Below, one piece after another: positions 1-12,120 of a stretch of DNA of 44,535 bases; position 1 is the stretch's first letter, and each line of letters starts with the position of its first letter. Source of the stretch: Ichthyophthirius multifiliis (taxonomy: Eukaryota > Ciliophora > Oligohymenophorea > Hymenostomatida); NCBI RefSeq assembly GCF_000220395.1, contig NW_004085905.1, forward strand, positions 1 through 44,535, written 5' to 3'. The notes beneath the pieces are model-generated. The model saw only the letters and a program-made list of their open reading frames with translations, searched no databases and was not told where the DNA came from. Both the position numbers and the translations under genes were made by a program.

Positions 1-1
1 A

Positions 2-42
<41 letters not shown>

Positions 43-274
43 TATATTTATATTTATATATACATTTTTATTTATATAATTATATTTTTAATGACATAAT
101 TTTAAAATATTTAAATTTAAATATTAATTTTTTTTATAAATAAAATAAAACTTATTTATATTTTTAGTTTGTATAAATCGTTTCTTTTTTTAGTTTTTTT
201 CATTTTAATATATTAATTTTTATACTTATTTTATTTTTTTTAAATATTTATATTTACTTTTTTATTTAAGAAAT

Positions 275-3197
275 ATGAAGATTATTAATTTTTAAAACTT
301 ATTTTAATTTTTTTCATCAGAACATTTATAAAAATTTTTATTGCTTTACTTAATATTTCTTACTCAAATACCCATATTAATAAATATAATATATTTTTCT
401 GATGAACCTTTAAATATAATATAAATTATTATTTTATCTATCTAAACTTTTTTAAATATAATTTATTTGATATTAAATTTAGTAAAATAATAGAAAATCT
501 AAAAATTAATATTAATAATATAGTTTATACATCCTATTATTTATTTCGAACTATTTATTATTTAAAAACAAAGCTTTTAACATTTTTCTTTTTATTTATT
601 AACTTTAATATAAATTTTAATAAAAATCTAGTAAAATAATTTATAAATGATAACATTTTTGCTTTTTTTAACATATTCAATTTTGAGAAATATTATAAAT
701 TATGAGAATATTTTTGAGATTTTTATTATTTAATTATTTAGCATTATTTTATTGATTTAAATATAAAAATTATCCTATTAGGTAATAAAGTAAGAATAGG
801 CCTTAAAAGAATTTTAAATTAAAAAAATAGATAATAGTTTAGAAGAATAAATAAAGAATCAATCGAATATTTAGAATTTTAATTAATCCCGTAATGCAAG
901 TTTATAAAAATCTCATACGATTTTAATTAGAAACTTTACTAAAGATTCTTAATAAATATATTCTAATTTTAGTAAAGATAAGAAAAAATAAGATATAACA
1001 AATAATAACAAAAGCAAGTCTATAGGTATTTTATATTCTTCTATATTTAAAATTTCTCAGAATTTTAATTTATTAAATTTAATAAATTCAGGTATATTTT
1101 TACTTGATAAAAGTAAATAAATTATCTATAAAAATAACAATATTAACGAGTTTTTCGATTTTAATTGTTAAGAGAGTCTACTTGAATAGTTTTTTAGTCT
1201 AAAATTAAGTGAAGATGATATAAAAAGTTAATATAAAGATAATTCTTAAAGGAAAAATATAAAAATATGTACAGCCGAATTATTATCTAAAACTGATTAA
1301 AAATAAAACAATACTCATAATTTTTTACAATAGATATTAAACTAGGAATCTTATAAATGTTATATATCACCTTCTATTATAGAATAATTGAAAATATAGT
1401 CTAATATAGGAGAATTAATTTCTAATTTATTTGAATAAGATTTAAATAGGTCTTAGGAATTAATTATATAGAGATTTTCTAATACTTATAATTCTTCCTA
1501 GTGTACTTTTAAGGGAAATAAACAGAATAAAATCTATTATCATATTGATTAGAATTATATTGTTATCAATTTAAATTCGAATTAAACTAAATGTAGTAAT
1601 TTATAAATTAAAATTGGATTATTTTAAATCGAATTTGAATATTAAATCTAAAAATATGTATTAATAGAGCTCCAAAATATGAGCAATTAAAGTATATTGA
1701 TATAAAAAAAAGGACTTAATATATATAAAAACTAAATCTTATGTTCTCTATCACATGAACTAAAGACTCCTTTAAATGTAAGTATTTCCTTACTAGATTA
1801 TGCTATTTAAAATAAATTAGTAAATGAAGAAATGTCTAAATCAATAATAGAACCTGCCTATAATTCTAATAAACTATTATTAAATGTAATCAATGATTGC
1901 TTAGATTATGCTTAGATTTGTTTAGGGAAATTCTAGATGAGGTTTTAAAATTTTTCTATTGAAAAATTATATAAGAATGTGTGGATTTGGTAAAATTTAT
2001 TATCTTTTAGAAAGGACTGGAATTAAAAGTGGAGTATGATGAAATTCTTCCTATAGAATTAAACTCTGATCCTGCTAGAGTATAATAAGTGTTTTTAAAT
2101 TTAGTAAATAATGCTATAAGATTTACTGATAAAGGGTTCATTTATATATCAGTTAGGTATTGTTTTGATAATTTTATTTAAATTTCAATATAGGATAGTG
2201 GATGTGGGATTTGTGAAGAGCATTTAAATAAGATTTTACATGCTTTTGGGGATATTTAAAATTAGAGAATTTTAAATACGAATAATGCCGGCTTAGGATT
2301 AAGTATAAGTAATATATTATCTAAAGGATTAGGTTAGGGAAGGAATATTAATATTTAAAGTGAGGTTAATAAAGGGTCTTGTTTTACTTTTTATATAGTT
2401 AATAACCCGAAAAATATTAAAGGGTTTAAATATAATGAGAAAAAGCTATTCGGAGTTAAACTATAGTAATGGTTGACTGTTTTAATGTCAGAATAAAAAA
2501 TTAATACTTAGTAATCTTTTAAGAAAGTTTAATTGGCTTAAAATTTTCAGAATTAGAAATCTTTAAAGTTTACTCTTAAAAGCTTCGATTCTTCTTTTAG
2601 TTATAAAAAATTGAGTGATTTTAATGCTATTAGTAATATTGTTAATAATAAATATCTTTATGACTAATCATGTTTAAGTGATGATAGTGAAGATGGATAT
2701 ATAAATACGGTTAAAGATGTAAGTGTTTATTTAGATAAAAGTAAAAGATTAATCGAATATTAATAAATGAAGTATAATTTAGTGAAAAATAAATGCTTAT
2801 AATGTAATAGTATTTTAATTGTGGATGATGTCTAATTTAATTGTTATGTAATTAAATTAAAATTGGAATAATATGGGCTTAAATGTGATATTGCTATTAG
2901 TGGATTTTAATGTTTAGAAAAATATAATAGAAATATAAAGAAGGGAGTTGTTGTAGAAATTATTTACTTGTTTTTATGGATATTGATATGCCTTTGAAAA
3001 ACGGAATAGAAACAACTGAAGAATTAGTCTTATTTTATAAAGAAGATAAATAAAATACGCCTATTATTTGTGCTTGTACTGCTTTTGTAGGTGAAATAGA
3101 TAAATAAAATGCCTTAAAAGCAGGTATGTAGTATTATATTATTAAGCCTATTAAATAAGATGAACTAGAATAGGTAATAAAAAATGTATTTAAATGA
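275..3197 (+). CDS. Hybrid histidine kinase with receiver domain (two apparent -1 frameshifts)
   Basis: Membrane-bound two-component sensor kinase. Read with TAA/TAG as Gln, the frame from ATG 275 is open to about 1975. Residues 1-190 are hydrophobic with several likely membrane helices, then a linker and a weak PAS-like segment (about 270-470). The HisKA box reads SHELKTPLN (phospho-acceptor His codon 1754-1756, about residue 494). The ATPase domain follows with N box NLVNNAIRF, G1 DSGCGIC and G2 NNAGLGLSI. A C-terminal receiver (about 2800-3190) has the DD acidic pair (LIVDDVQF), acceptor Asp in FMDIDMP, Thr in CACTA and Lys in IIKPI. The frame slips by -1 at about 1955-1976 and again at about 2940-2960; with one base restored at each the gene has 975 codons ending at TGA 3195. 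Such kinases are numerous in Tetrahymena and Ichthyophthirius. The ligand is unknown. The identity is secure; whether the copy is intact depends on the two slips. Confidence 0.88.
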
Positions 3198-3569
3198 ATA
3201 TTTATTTATTGGCTTTTTTTTTTTTCTTTCATATTTTTTAATATTAATAATTGTAATTAATAAAAATATATGTATTTTAATAATATTTTTTATTTTCTTA
3301 TAATTTATATTTTATTGTTAAATTTAGAATTATTTATAATATTATTATAAATATATGTTATAAAAAAAAAGATATAAATATAATATTTAATATTTATTAG
3401 AAAATAAAAAAATAATATAATTATTATAATTTCAATATTTTTTATTTATTGTATAAATATGTTAAAAGTATATTTAATATCAAAAATTTATTATATATAT
3501 AAAACAATAAATAAATTATAAGCTATATTAAAAAAATTATAATAAATTCCACTTATTATAATATTAGTA

Positions 3570-3620
<51 letters not shown>

Positions 3621-5500
3621 TTATTTATATAGTTGTATATATTTTTTTTTTTTATATATACCTTATTACTTATAATAATTTGTTTCTACATTAAAATTAA
3701 TATAAAATTATACTTATTTAATAAAGTAATTTGTTTTTATTTGCCCCGAGTAAATTAATGTTATATAAGAATAATAAGAGATTATTAAAAAAAGTTTATA
3801 TTAAAATAATGAGGATATTTATATTACTAAATGAAACAAATTTTTAAATAATTTTAGAAAAATAATATTTATGCCTATTTTAATGAAAAAAAAGAAAAAA
3901 AATTCATTTTAATTAAGGGATTATAAATTAATTTTAATAATGTGGGATTTTATAAATATTTTTTTTTTTTTTTTTTTTTTTTTAGAAAGGATAAAAAATA
4001 TCTCCTAGTTTAAATTTTTTAAAAAATAATACTTTTTATATCTTATATAGCTAAAAGGATAATTATTTTTATTGATGTTGATTTTTAAAAAATGATAAGA
4101 TAATGCTAATTTTCTAAAAAAAAATATTAATATATATAAAATAATATATATATATATAAATAAATATATATATATATTTATATTTATATATTCATATATA
4201 TATTTATATATATATATATTAAAGGATATTTTTATTAAATATTTTTATTTTTATTATTGTTATTATTATTAACATAATGAATTAACTATTATACTAATTA
4301 AATTTTGTCTATTTTAAAATAATTTTACATGTATCTATACCGTATTCATATATTAAGATTTATTTTTTATTAGTTATTTTTAATAAATATATATATCATA
4401 TTGTACATTTTATTTATAAGGTTTTATAATTTTAATAAATTTGTATATATTTTTTAGAGTTTAATAATTATTTTTATATTAACTACTTGTTGTTCATAAA
4501 TTAATGATATTTAATATAACATTGCTTTTTTCATTCATTTTTTATATAAATAATCGTTTAGATTTTCATTATTTATTATTTTACCTTAATTTTTATAACT
4601 TACATTATTTATTTCTTTCTTTCTTTTTAATGATATATATTAAGAACAAATAAATAGAAACTCGATTTCAAAATTATAATGCTTAAAATTGAATCATATA
4701 TAAAAATTTTAATAAAAAATATATATTTTTTGCAAACTTATTTAAATTAATTAAAAATTTTAATTGTTTTAAAATTAATTTTTATTTAAATTAAAACTGT
4801 AATTTAGTTTTATATATTATATAATAAAATATATTTATTAAATATTTAATTATACAAAGGGAATAAACTACTTATTATATTTGATATTTAATTATTTTAT
4901 TTAGCTTTTTTAATAAATTTTAACATATTCTTTCAACATATTTAATTTTAAAAATAAAGATAGTACCGATATTCTTTCAACATATTTAATTTTAAAGATA
5001 AAGATAGTACCAATATACTTATTATTTTAATAATTATAAATTTGATAATATAAAATAATCGTGATATCGTTTTAAATTTTATATTTTATTTGATTTTTTT
5101 AATTATTAAATAATCTTATACTATTTATATTTATTTCTGATTATTATGGTTTCTTATATATATTAAAATTATAGACAAATTATAATATAAAAATTATTTA
5201 AAGGTTTTTTTACCAAAATAAAAAAGATTTAATGATTTCTTTTTTTTTATGTTTAAATAAAATAATTTATAAAGTTTTTATAAAATAAAAATAAAATTAA
5301 AAGAATTAGAAAGTATATAAAAATTTATTATATTAACTTATAAATTTAAATAAAATAAAATAGCTAATATTTTAAAATTATTTGTTTATATGTATATATA
5401 TATATTTATATTTATATATTTTTTTTTATATATAATAAAAAAGTTTATAAAAATAAATTATATTAAAAGTGATTATTCATTTGTATATATATATATAATA

Positions 5501-5558
<58 letters not shown>

Positions 5559-5759
5559 TTTTCATTACTTTTATTAATCTTATTCATTTTATGCATTAAG
5601 AAATAAATAATTTCTTTATTTCTTTATATTAATGTTCAAAATAATATTTTTCATTTATACTTTTATTTTTAATAAAAATTAATAAAAATAAACATAAATC
5701 AATAAATAAATATATATTTAAAATAAAAGAAAACAACTTTTAATTTATTCATAAAAAAA
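3198..5759. other. AT-rich intergenic region
   Basis: No gene recognised. It holds (TA)n tracts near 3569-3610, a T run of about 24 at 3959-3983, more TA/TTTA arrays near 4140-4220 and 5515-5554, and one 43-bp direct duplication listed separately. The ORF-like stretch over 5390-5599 is only translated TA repeat. Confidence 0.7.
4925..5011. repeat. Imperfect direct tandem duplication, 43 bp, period 44
   Basis: Two copies, 4925-4967 and 4969-5011, differ at one position (A versus G in the middle of the unit). Each starts ATATTCTTTCAACATA and ends AAAGATAGTACC. The unit is richer in C and G than the surroundings, so this is not simple-sequence background. Confidence 0.85.
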
Positions 5760-7262
5760 ATGGGTTGTGCAAATATTATAAATAATTAAAAAAATTAAGA
5801 CGCATTATTGAAAATTAACGAATCAAATTGGTTAAATTTATTTTGTTCCAAAACCGACATTCATTCCGTTTATACATTTTAAGGATAATTAGGAAAAGGA
5901 GGTTTTGGTACTGTAAAGTTAGCTGTAATGAAAAACGGATCATATGATAAGAAAATAGCCATAAAAATAATCGAAAAAAGTAAAATAAAAAACAAGGAAG
6001 TGACTCTTTTAAGGGAATTATAAACCTTAAGAAAGCTCGATCACCCTAATATAATAAAATTCTACGAATTATATTAAGATGAAATTCATATATATATATG
6101 TATGGAATATTGTTCTGGGGGTGAATTAATGGATAGAATAAATAAACAAAAATATTTTAAAGAAAAAGATACAGCAATTATTATGCAAAAAATATTTTCG
6201 GCAGTAAACCATATTCATAGTAAAGGAATAGTACATAGAGACTTAAAATTAGAAAATGTACTTTTTTGTACCACAGCAAGTGATTCCGATATTAAAGTAA
6301 TTGATTTTGGATTATCAATTAAATGCGCCGATGATTAATACCTAAATTCGTGTGTAGGAACGCCTTTATATGTATCTCCGGCTGTACTAAAAGGAAGGTA
6401 TAATAAATCATGTGATAATTGGAGTTTGGGAGTTATTTTGTATTATTTATTATGTGGAGAACCTCCTTTTAGTGGAAGTAGTAGAGAGGAGATTTTTTTT
6501 AAAATTCAAAAAGGAAAATATAATATGGAAGGGGAAGTGTGGAGTAAAGTGTCCAATTTGGCAAAAGATTTAGTTAAGAGATTGCTAATTGCGGACTAAA
6601 AAAAAGTTATTTCGATTTAGGAAAGTCTGTAACATTAGTGGTTTAAAAGAATGCATAATAGGGTAAGTAAACATGCAACGCTTTTGGTTAATAATCAACT
6701 TGTGAATACTGAGTATGTAGTAGACTCAAATATTTTGAATTAGCTAATTAATTATAAATAACCACTGAAATTTAAAGAGGAGGTAATGAAAATACTAGGT
6801 AGTTTATTAGGAGATAGGGATATAGAAGCCTAAAAACACGCCTTTAGGTAGTTTGATTTATAATAAAATGGAATGGTTAGGTTATAGGAAATTCAAAGGG
6901 TTATGGAATATTCAGGTTTTAAATTAAGTAGTTAGGAAGTAGATAATTTGATAAAAAAAGTGAATCATAATTCGGGTGATATGTATATTTAATATAGTGA
7001 TTTTATTGTGGCTACTATAGATAGGTAGGTTTATCTTAAATAGGAAAAAATTTGGTAGCTTTTTAAGTATTTTGATTAGACTAATTCTAATTATATTAGT
7101 TTTGATGATATTTAAGATATTTTTTTAAGAAATGGAAGGAATATTCCATAGGTGGAAATTATAAAAATGATTGAGGAATGTCTAGGGACTAATAATGAAA
7201 GTATTTCGTTGGAATAATTTAAAGAAATTATGATTAAAGGTGAGGATGACTATAAAATATGA
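5760..7262 (+). CDS. Calcium-dependent protein kinase (CDPK)-like Ser/Thr kinase
   Basis: Single-exon gene, 500 residues. The N-terminus is Met-Gly-Cys, a signal for N-myristoylation and neighbouring palmitoylation, so membrane attachment is likely. The kinase domain (about 37-300) shows the Gly loop GKGGFGTV, Lys in IAIKII, HRDLKLEN, DFG in VIDFGLS, and CDNWSLGVI. The usual APE motif reads SPA (YVSPAVLKG), so the conserved Glu is Ala. The C-terminal part (about 350-497) has four EF-hand-like segments, for example DLQQNGMVRLQE and DQTNSNYISFDD; several lack normal Ca-ligating Asp/Asn positions, so calcium control may be weak or lost. Length and order (kinase, junction, four EF hands) match CDPKs. 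The frame is clean from ATG 5760 to TGA 7260. Calling it CDPK-family is secure; its Ca dependence is not. Confidence 0.92.
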
Positions 7263-7282
7263 TTTTTTTTTATATTAACATA

Positions 7283-7329
<47 letters not shown>

Positions 7330-8447
7330 TAGATATATATTGATTTTTGTTTAAATATAATAATTATTAATTTATTTGTATTTTAAGTATTAATAATTTT
7401 GATTTTGTTATTAAATTTTTCAAAATAAAATATAAAGTAATTGAAAATAAAAAATAATATATAATTTTAAAATAAAAATTAAAATATAATTATAATAATA
7501 AAAACTTATAGTATGTAAATAAAAGTTATAAAAGAGATATAAAATATAAATTATGTTAAATATGATAATAAAAAGAAAAGAAAAATTATATAAATCGTTA
7601 TAAATAAATATTTAAAATAAAAATATACATAAATAAAAAAAAAATTAAAATTAACTAATTTTATAATAAATAAAATTTTTTTAAGATTTGTAAATATAAT
7701 AATAAAATGTTCAAAAATACTAAAGTTTTTAATAAAATAACAAATAATATTGAAAAGTAATAAAAAAAAAAAAAAAAATTAAATTAAAAATTATATATGA
7801 TATAATCAAATATATTAAATATTATTAATTAATATATATGTAAAAAATAAAATATGAATATTATATATATATTTATATATATATACAAAAATATATAATT
7901 TTTAAATAAATTATATAATATTATTATATATATTTTTATTAATATATTAATTTATATACAAATATATAAATATATATATAAATTAATTATATATGTTTTT
8001 TTATTTTATTATTTTATAAAATATTCTTTTTTTTTATGTTTTATTATTCGATTAATTTATTTTATTACTTTAGTTTTTATTCTTAATAGCTGAATATAAA
8101 AATTTTATAAATTTTTCCTGATATTTTAATTTTTTAAATTATAATAATATATTCACAAATAAAATAATTAAATAATAAATATATTTTTAAGAATAATTTT
8201 TTTTTTATTTTAAATTTTTTTAACACTAAGATTTATTATTATACATTTATTATTTTTTTTTATTAATTTTATTTGTTTATTTAATATCTAAAAATATATA
8301 TAAAATAAAAGTACAAATTTTTGGAAATAAAATATACTTTGATTTAGATATTTAAAAGTGATTTAATAAAATAAAATAATTAATATTTTTAAAATATGTT
8401 TTTATTGAAAAAAATAGCTGTAAAAATTTATTATATATATATATATT

Positions 8448-8481
<34 letters not shown>

Positions 8482-8596
8482 ATATACATATATTTTTCAA
8501 TAAATATTTATATAATATAATTAATTACTTATAAAATTTTATTTATTTAAACTATAAAAATTATCTATATAAGATAATATTTATAAAAATATGAAA
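7263..8596. other. AT-rich intergenic region
   Basis: Gap between the kinase and the 3' end of the CFAP210-like gene on the other strand, so the two genes converge. It holds (TA)n at 7290-7324 and 8430-8480 and A/T runs. No coding or RNA signal seen. Confidence 0.7.
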
Positions 8597-9631
8597 TCAA
8601 ATTTTATTATTATAGTCTGCTAATTCTTTTAAAAGTGGTTTAATATTTTTACCGTCGTTTTTCCATTCATTTATCATCTTTTCCGCCCAAGAATTGAAAT
8701 GCATTTTATCATTTTCTTGTAATGCTTTAATTTTTGTTATTCTTCTAATTCCTCGATGAAATCTTATTCTCTTTTTATTTATTTTTACTGTGCTTATTAT
8801 AAATGGAAATTCGCTAATTATTTAGATTATTCGAAAGCTTCATTTTTTTCCTATTAAATTCTTTACTAAATTTCTTTATTTTTTTAAATCCAAAATTTTT
8901 AATAATTCTAATCTTCTTCTTTTTCCTATTATTCTTATTATTATTTTCTTTATAAAGTTATTTTGATACTTTCATCGAATTTTTTCTTTTGTTCTTAAAT
9001 AGCCTCCCTTTTTTTCTTTTCACTTTCATCTGCCTTCATTTAGGCCTCTGTAATTTATTTATTAATCCTCTAATCTTCATTTTCCTTTAACTATTATAGT
9101 CTTTGGACTTGTTTATCAATTAGTTTTTGCCTTTCGTCTTGTTTTTCCTTTTATTTTAATTCGGCTCTTAGTTTTCTCATTTCCATTATTTTTTCCTTTT
9201 TTTTTGCGTATTCCATTATTTTCTCCTCTTCTTTTTTCTCTTATTCCTTTTATTCCTCTTTAATTTTTTTTAAGACTTCGTTCCCTTGTTTCGTTTCTAT
9301 TTAAGTCTATATTGCTTTTTATCTTCTCGCTTTTTCTTCGTCTTTTTCTTTTTACAAAGCATCAATTGCTCTCTATTTTATTATTTCGCCTTCTATTTTT
9401 TCATCTTGTAGTTTTTTTATATACTTTACTTTCATTTCAGTGTGTTATTCTTTTAAAATTTTTTACTAAAAAGCCTTTTTTTCTTTCAAAATTTCAAGTT
9501 TTCTTCTCTCTTCTTCTTCTAATTATTTTAATATTTCCCTTTATTAATCTAAAAAATAATTTTCTTTCATTTCTTCCATTTCTTTAATCTATAATATGAA
9601 TATATATAAAAATTTATATATATATAAACAA

Positions 9632-9662
<31 letters not shown>

Positions 9663-10197
9663 ATATATATATTATTTTATTTATCCTTTACTTATTATTT
9701 TAATTCTTTTTATCCTTCTCGCTCTTGTAAAGCGTCAACTAATAACAGTTTAGATTAAAAAGCCTTAACTCTGTCTTAATTATCATATATTTATTTGTTT
9801 GCTTTTAAAAGGATTTCCTATTTTACTCCTTATTAATAAATAGCTTCTTCTTTGTCAATCTATCTTCTTTCCTCTTCATCTTTTTTAAACCTTTCGAATC
9901 TTACTTCGTCCTTTTTTTTCTTAATGCATGTAGAGTATTTGGCCAGTGTTGTACTCTTTTTTTTGATTTTTCATATAAATCTTATTTTTCGCGTTTTTTT
10001 TATTCAATAGAAGGATCTTCGTTCATTAAACAATTTTCTTTCATTCTCATAATTTCAGAATAAGGAATATTAGTTTAATTTTTTGTTTAAGATTTAGAAT
10101 CAAAATATATACCAGTTTTACTTTAATAATTTTAAGGCTAAGTTCTTTCGTAATTTTTGGAACTTTATATACGAGTAAACGTTTATTTTTTCACCAT
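8597..10197 (-). CDS. CFAP210: CFAP210 (CCDC173)-like axonemal coiled-coil protein
   Basis: Probable microtubule inner protein of ciliary doublets. Exon 1 is 10197-9692, a 103-nt AT-rich GT..AG intron is 9691-9589, exon 2 is 9588-8597. The product is almost entirely charged helix. Family-like landmarks are IMRMKENCLMNEDPSIEQKK, KKRVQHWPNTLHALRKKK, then DRVKAFQSKLLLVDALQERE, long Lys/Glu/Gln coiled coil, LANFHLQQAQ, and the C-terminal HFNSWAEKMINEW. The frame breaks at the T8 run 9912-9919 and the T5 run 8731-8735; in each, one missing base restores it, giving exactly 500 codons. The head-to-tail neighbour upstream is the WD40-like gene. The family call rests on remembered motif order (WPNT plus LLL...LKERE), not on an alignment; a related trichohyalin-like ciliary protein is the alternative. 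Confidence 0.7.
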
Positions 10198-10381
10198 ATT
10201 TTGTGATAACATTTTTCTTTCTTTTTTTTCTTTTTAAATATATTGGTATTTATTATCAGTTTCAAATAAATATTTTTTATTTGATAATTATATTATATAT
10301 ATATAAATATATAAATATATATATATATATATTTATATATATATTTATATATTTATTTATATATTATTTAATTTTGCTTTT

Positions 10382-12004
10382 TCAAACATCCTTTAATTCT
10401 TCCTCATTAAATAAAATATCAAAAAGCACTAAATTTTTATCGAAAGCGGCCAAGAATTTATACTTCATTTCTCCTTTTTCTTCCCTTTATAATAATTAAA
10501 CCCTAGGCGTTTCAATAATATTGGAAAAGGAAGCTCCCAAAACTTCACTAAAATGAATTCTTTTGAATAATTTTCCAGTTTAAACCGCTTAATATTCCAT
10601 TGTAATTTCACATACATCAAAAAAAGTTTAGTTTTGGTAAAAAACAAGTACATAAATTAGACTAGAATTAACTTCGAAAACATTAAAAGCAACCACTCTG
10701 TCTTATAATTGCATTTTAAGGACAATATTAGGACTATCGAATTCATTGACTTCTAAATGATATGTTTATTCAAAAATACCCTAAGAAGTTATACTGAAAT
10801 AGAAGTTTTAGACTTTACTTAAAGCTTATCCGATTAATAGGGAAAGACATGTCCTTTAGATTATTTTTATTTAATTTAAATTCTAAAATTCATTATTTTT
10901 TTCATTAAAATCTACTGTGTATAAAATCACTTCACCATTAAGGGAAAAAGTGGCTAATAAATTGCTTTTTTCGTCCTTTTTTTTCAATAAACCGTCATTT
11001 ATACTCTATGAGTGTTCAGTTTGGATAATTTTGAGTAGTTTACCCTCAAAAAGGTCCCATACAGTTAATTTGCGGTCGTTTGATATACATAAGAGGGTAT
11101 TTAAGTTTTCAGGAAATTAAATAAGTTTACAAATTGGACGGATATGGGATGTAAAAGTGTTTATTTTTTATAATGTATGTAATGAATATATGCTTATGGA
11201 TATTATATAGGTATTTGAAGTAGTACCTATAGCTAAGTACGCTTATTTTAGACAGTCTTAGCTACTATTAGTGGAATGAAGTATTTATAGACAAGTAGGA
11301 TTGTCAGAATGTAGATCAGAAAATGAGATTATTTAATCTTTTAGTGTATCGGCTGTAAAAAGAGTGTTTTTGGTACAAAAAACGGCTTTTCGGTTGTCAT
11401 CGAAAAGCTGAAAACATAGAACTTTTTAGAAGTAAAAGTCAAAATTTGTGGGTAAAAATTTTAGTTCTTTTTCGAATTTTATATTTTGGAGTTTTTTTTT
11501 TTCGGAAATTTAAAAATTTGCATGTAGTTTATCTGGTGAAAAAATCAGCTTTTTAAAAAAGGGAGTTTTTATATGCGAAAATTATAAAGGAGTTTTGCCT
11601 AAATTTTATATACAATTTGGATATTGCTCGGTGAATAAATTTATTGCTTTTATTAAAATCCCGTAGACATCTTTTAGCTGTTTTTGGTACTTTTAGTGTA
11701 GACTTTCCTATATATTTTCGCTTATTGGACACTATATGTCATAAAACTCGAGATTGGGGGTCAGTTGGGATTAAAGAAGATTCTAGAAATATTATTTTTG
11801 GGCAGATTAGGGAGAGATTTATTCAAATTGGAGTATATTTTGTTATATTGTTTGGGTTTAAAGGTCTATTTTTTGAATGATTTTTTACTAGAGATCGTCT
11901 AGTTGGGTGTTTAGGTCATTTTTTATGGAATTTAATTAATTTTGGATCTTTCTTTTGAGATCTTCTTGGTAGTTTATATAGGTTTAGATTTAATTTTGGA
12001 GCAT
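10382..12004 (-). CDS. Coiled-coil plus degenerate WD40-repeat protein, unidentified
   Basis: Single-exon gene of 540 residues on the minus strand, no frame break (1623 nt). The first 60 residues are Gln/Asn-rich coiled coil (MLQNQIQTYINYQEDLKRK). The remainder has beta-propeller character: the clearest repeat is LLCISNDRKLTVWDLFEGKL, another is NLLATFSLNGEVILYTVDFN; the other blades are weak. It ends FNEEELKDV then TGA at 10384-10382. It reads the same way as the CFAP210-like gene (184 bp downstream, with a TA array between) and is divergent from the coiled-coil gene at 12121, with only 116 bp between the two start codons. I cannot name the family; a ciliary or basal-body WD protein is possible from context only. 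Confidence 0.82.
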
Positions 12005-12120
12005 TTATATTTTTATATATGATTTATTTTATTAAAAAAATAAAAAAAAAAAAAAACTAAATAATTTTTTTTTTATTGAAAAGAGAAAAAAAAAAAAATT
12101 ATAACTTATTTATTATAAAA
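12005..12120. promoter_or_regulatory. Short divergent intergenic region (shared promoter)
   Basis: 116 bp lie between the start codons of two divergent genes, so both promoters and 5' leaders must fit here. The sequence is nearly pure A+T with poly-A and poly-T runs; no specific motif is recognisable. Confidence 0.5.

Noticed and set aside
1-274. Left-end telomere
   Set aside because: The left edge is a (TA)n array and AT-rich DNA with no CCCCAA units; the window simply starts inside the chromosome.
1900-1976. Intron explaining the first frame break in the histidine kinase
   Set aside because: Removing GTTTAG...ATAAG would also delete the segment after CLDYAQ (GKFQMRFQNFSIEKL) that matches the normal HisKA-to-ATPase linker, so a base loss is simpler.
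5390-5599. Standard-code ORF rich in Tyr and Ile
   Set aside because: It is a translated (TA)n array with no real protein character.
9312-9587. Plus-strand hydrophobic ORF
   Set aside because: It is the antisense shadow of the Lys/Glu-rich coiled coil of the CFAP210-like gene; antisense AAA/GAA codons read as Phe and Leu.
10203-10653. Small ORFs on both strands near the CFAP210/WD40 junction
   Set aside because: They are shadows of the minus-strand WD40-like gene and the TA array between the two genes.
11644-11880. Plus-strand 78-codon ORF
   Set aside because: It is antisense to the WD40-like gene, whose minus-strand frame is open for 541 codons.
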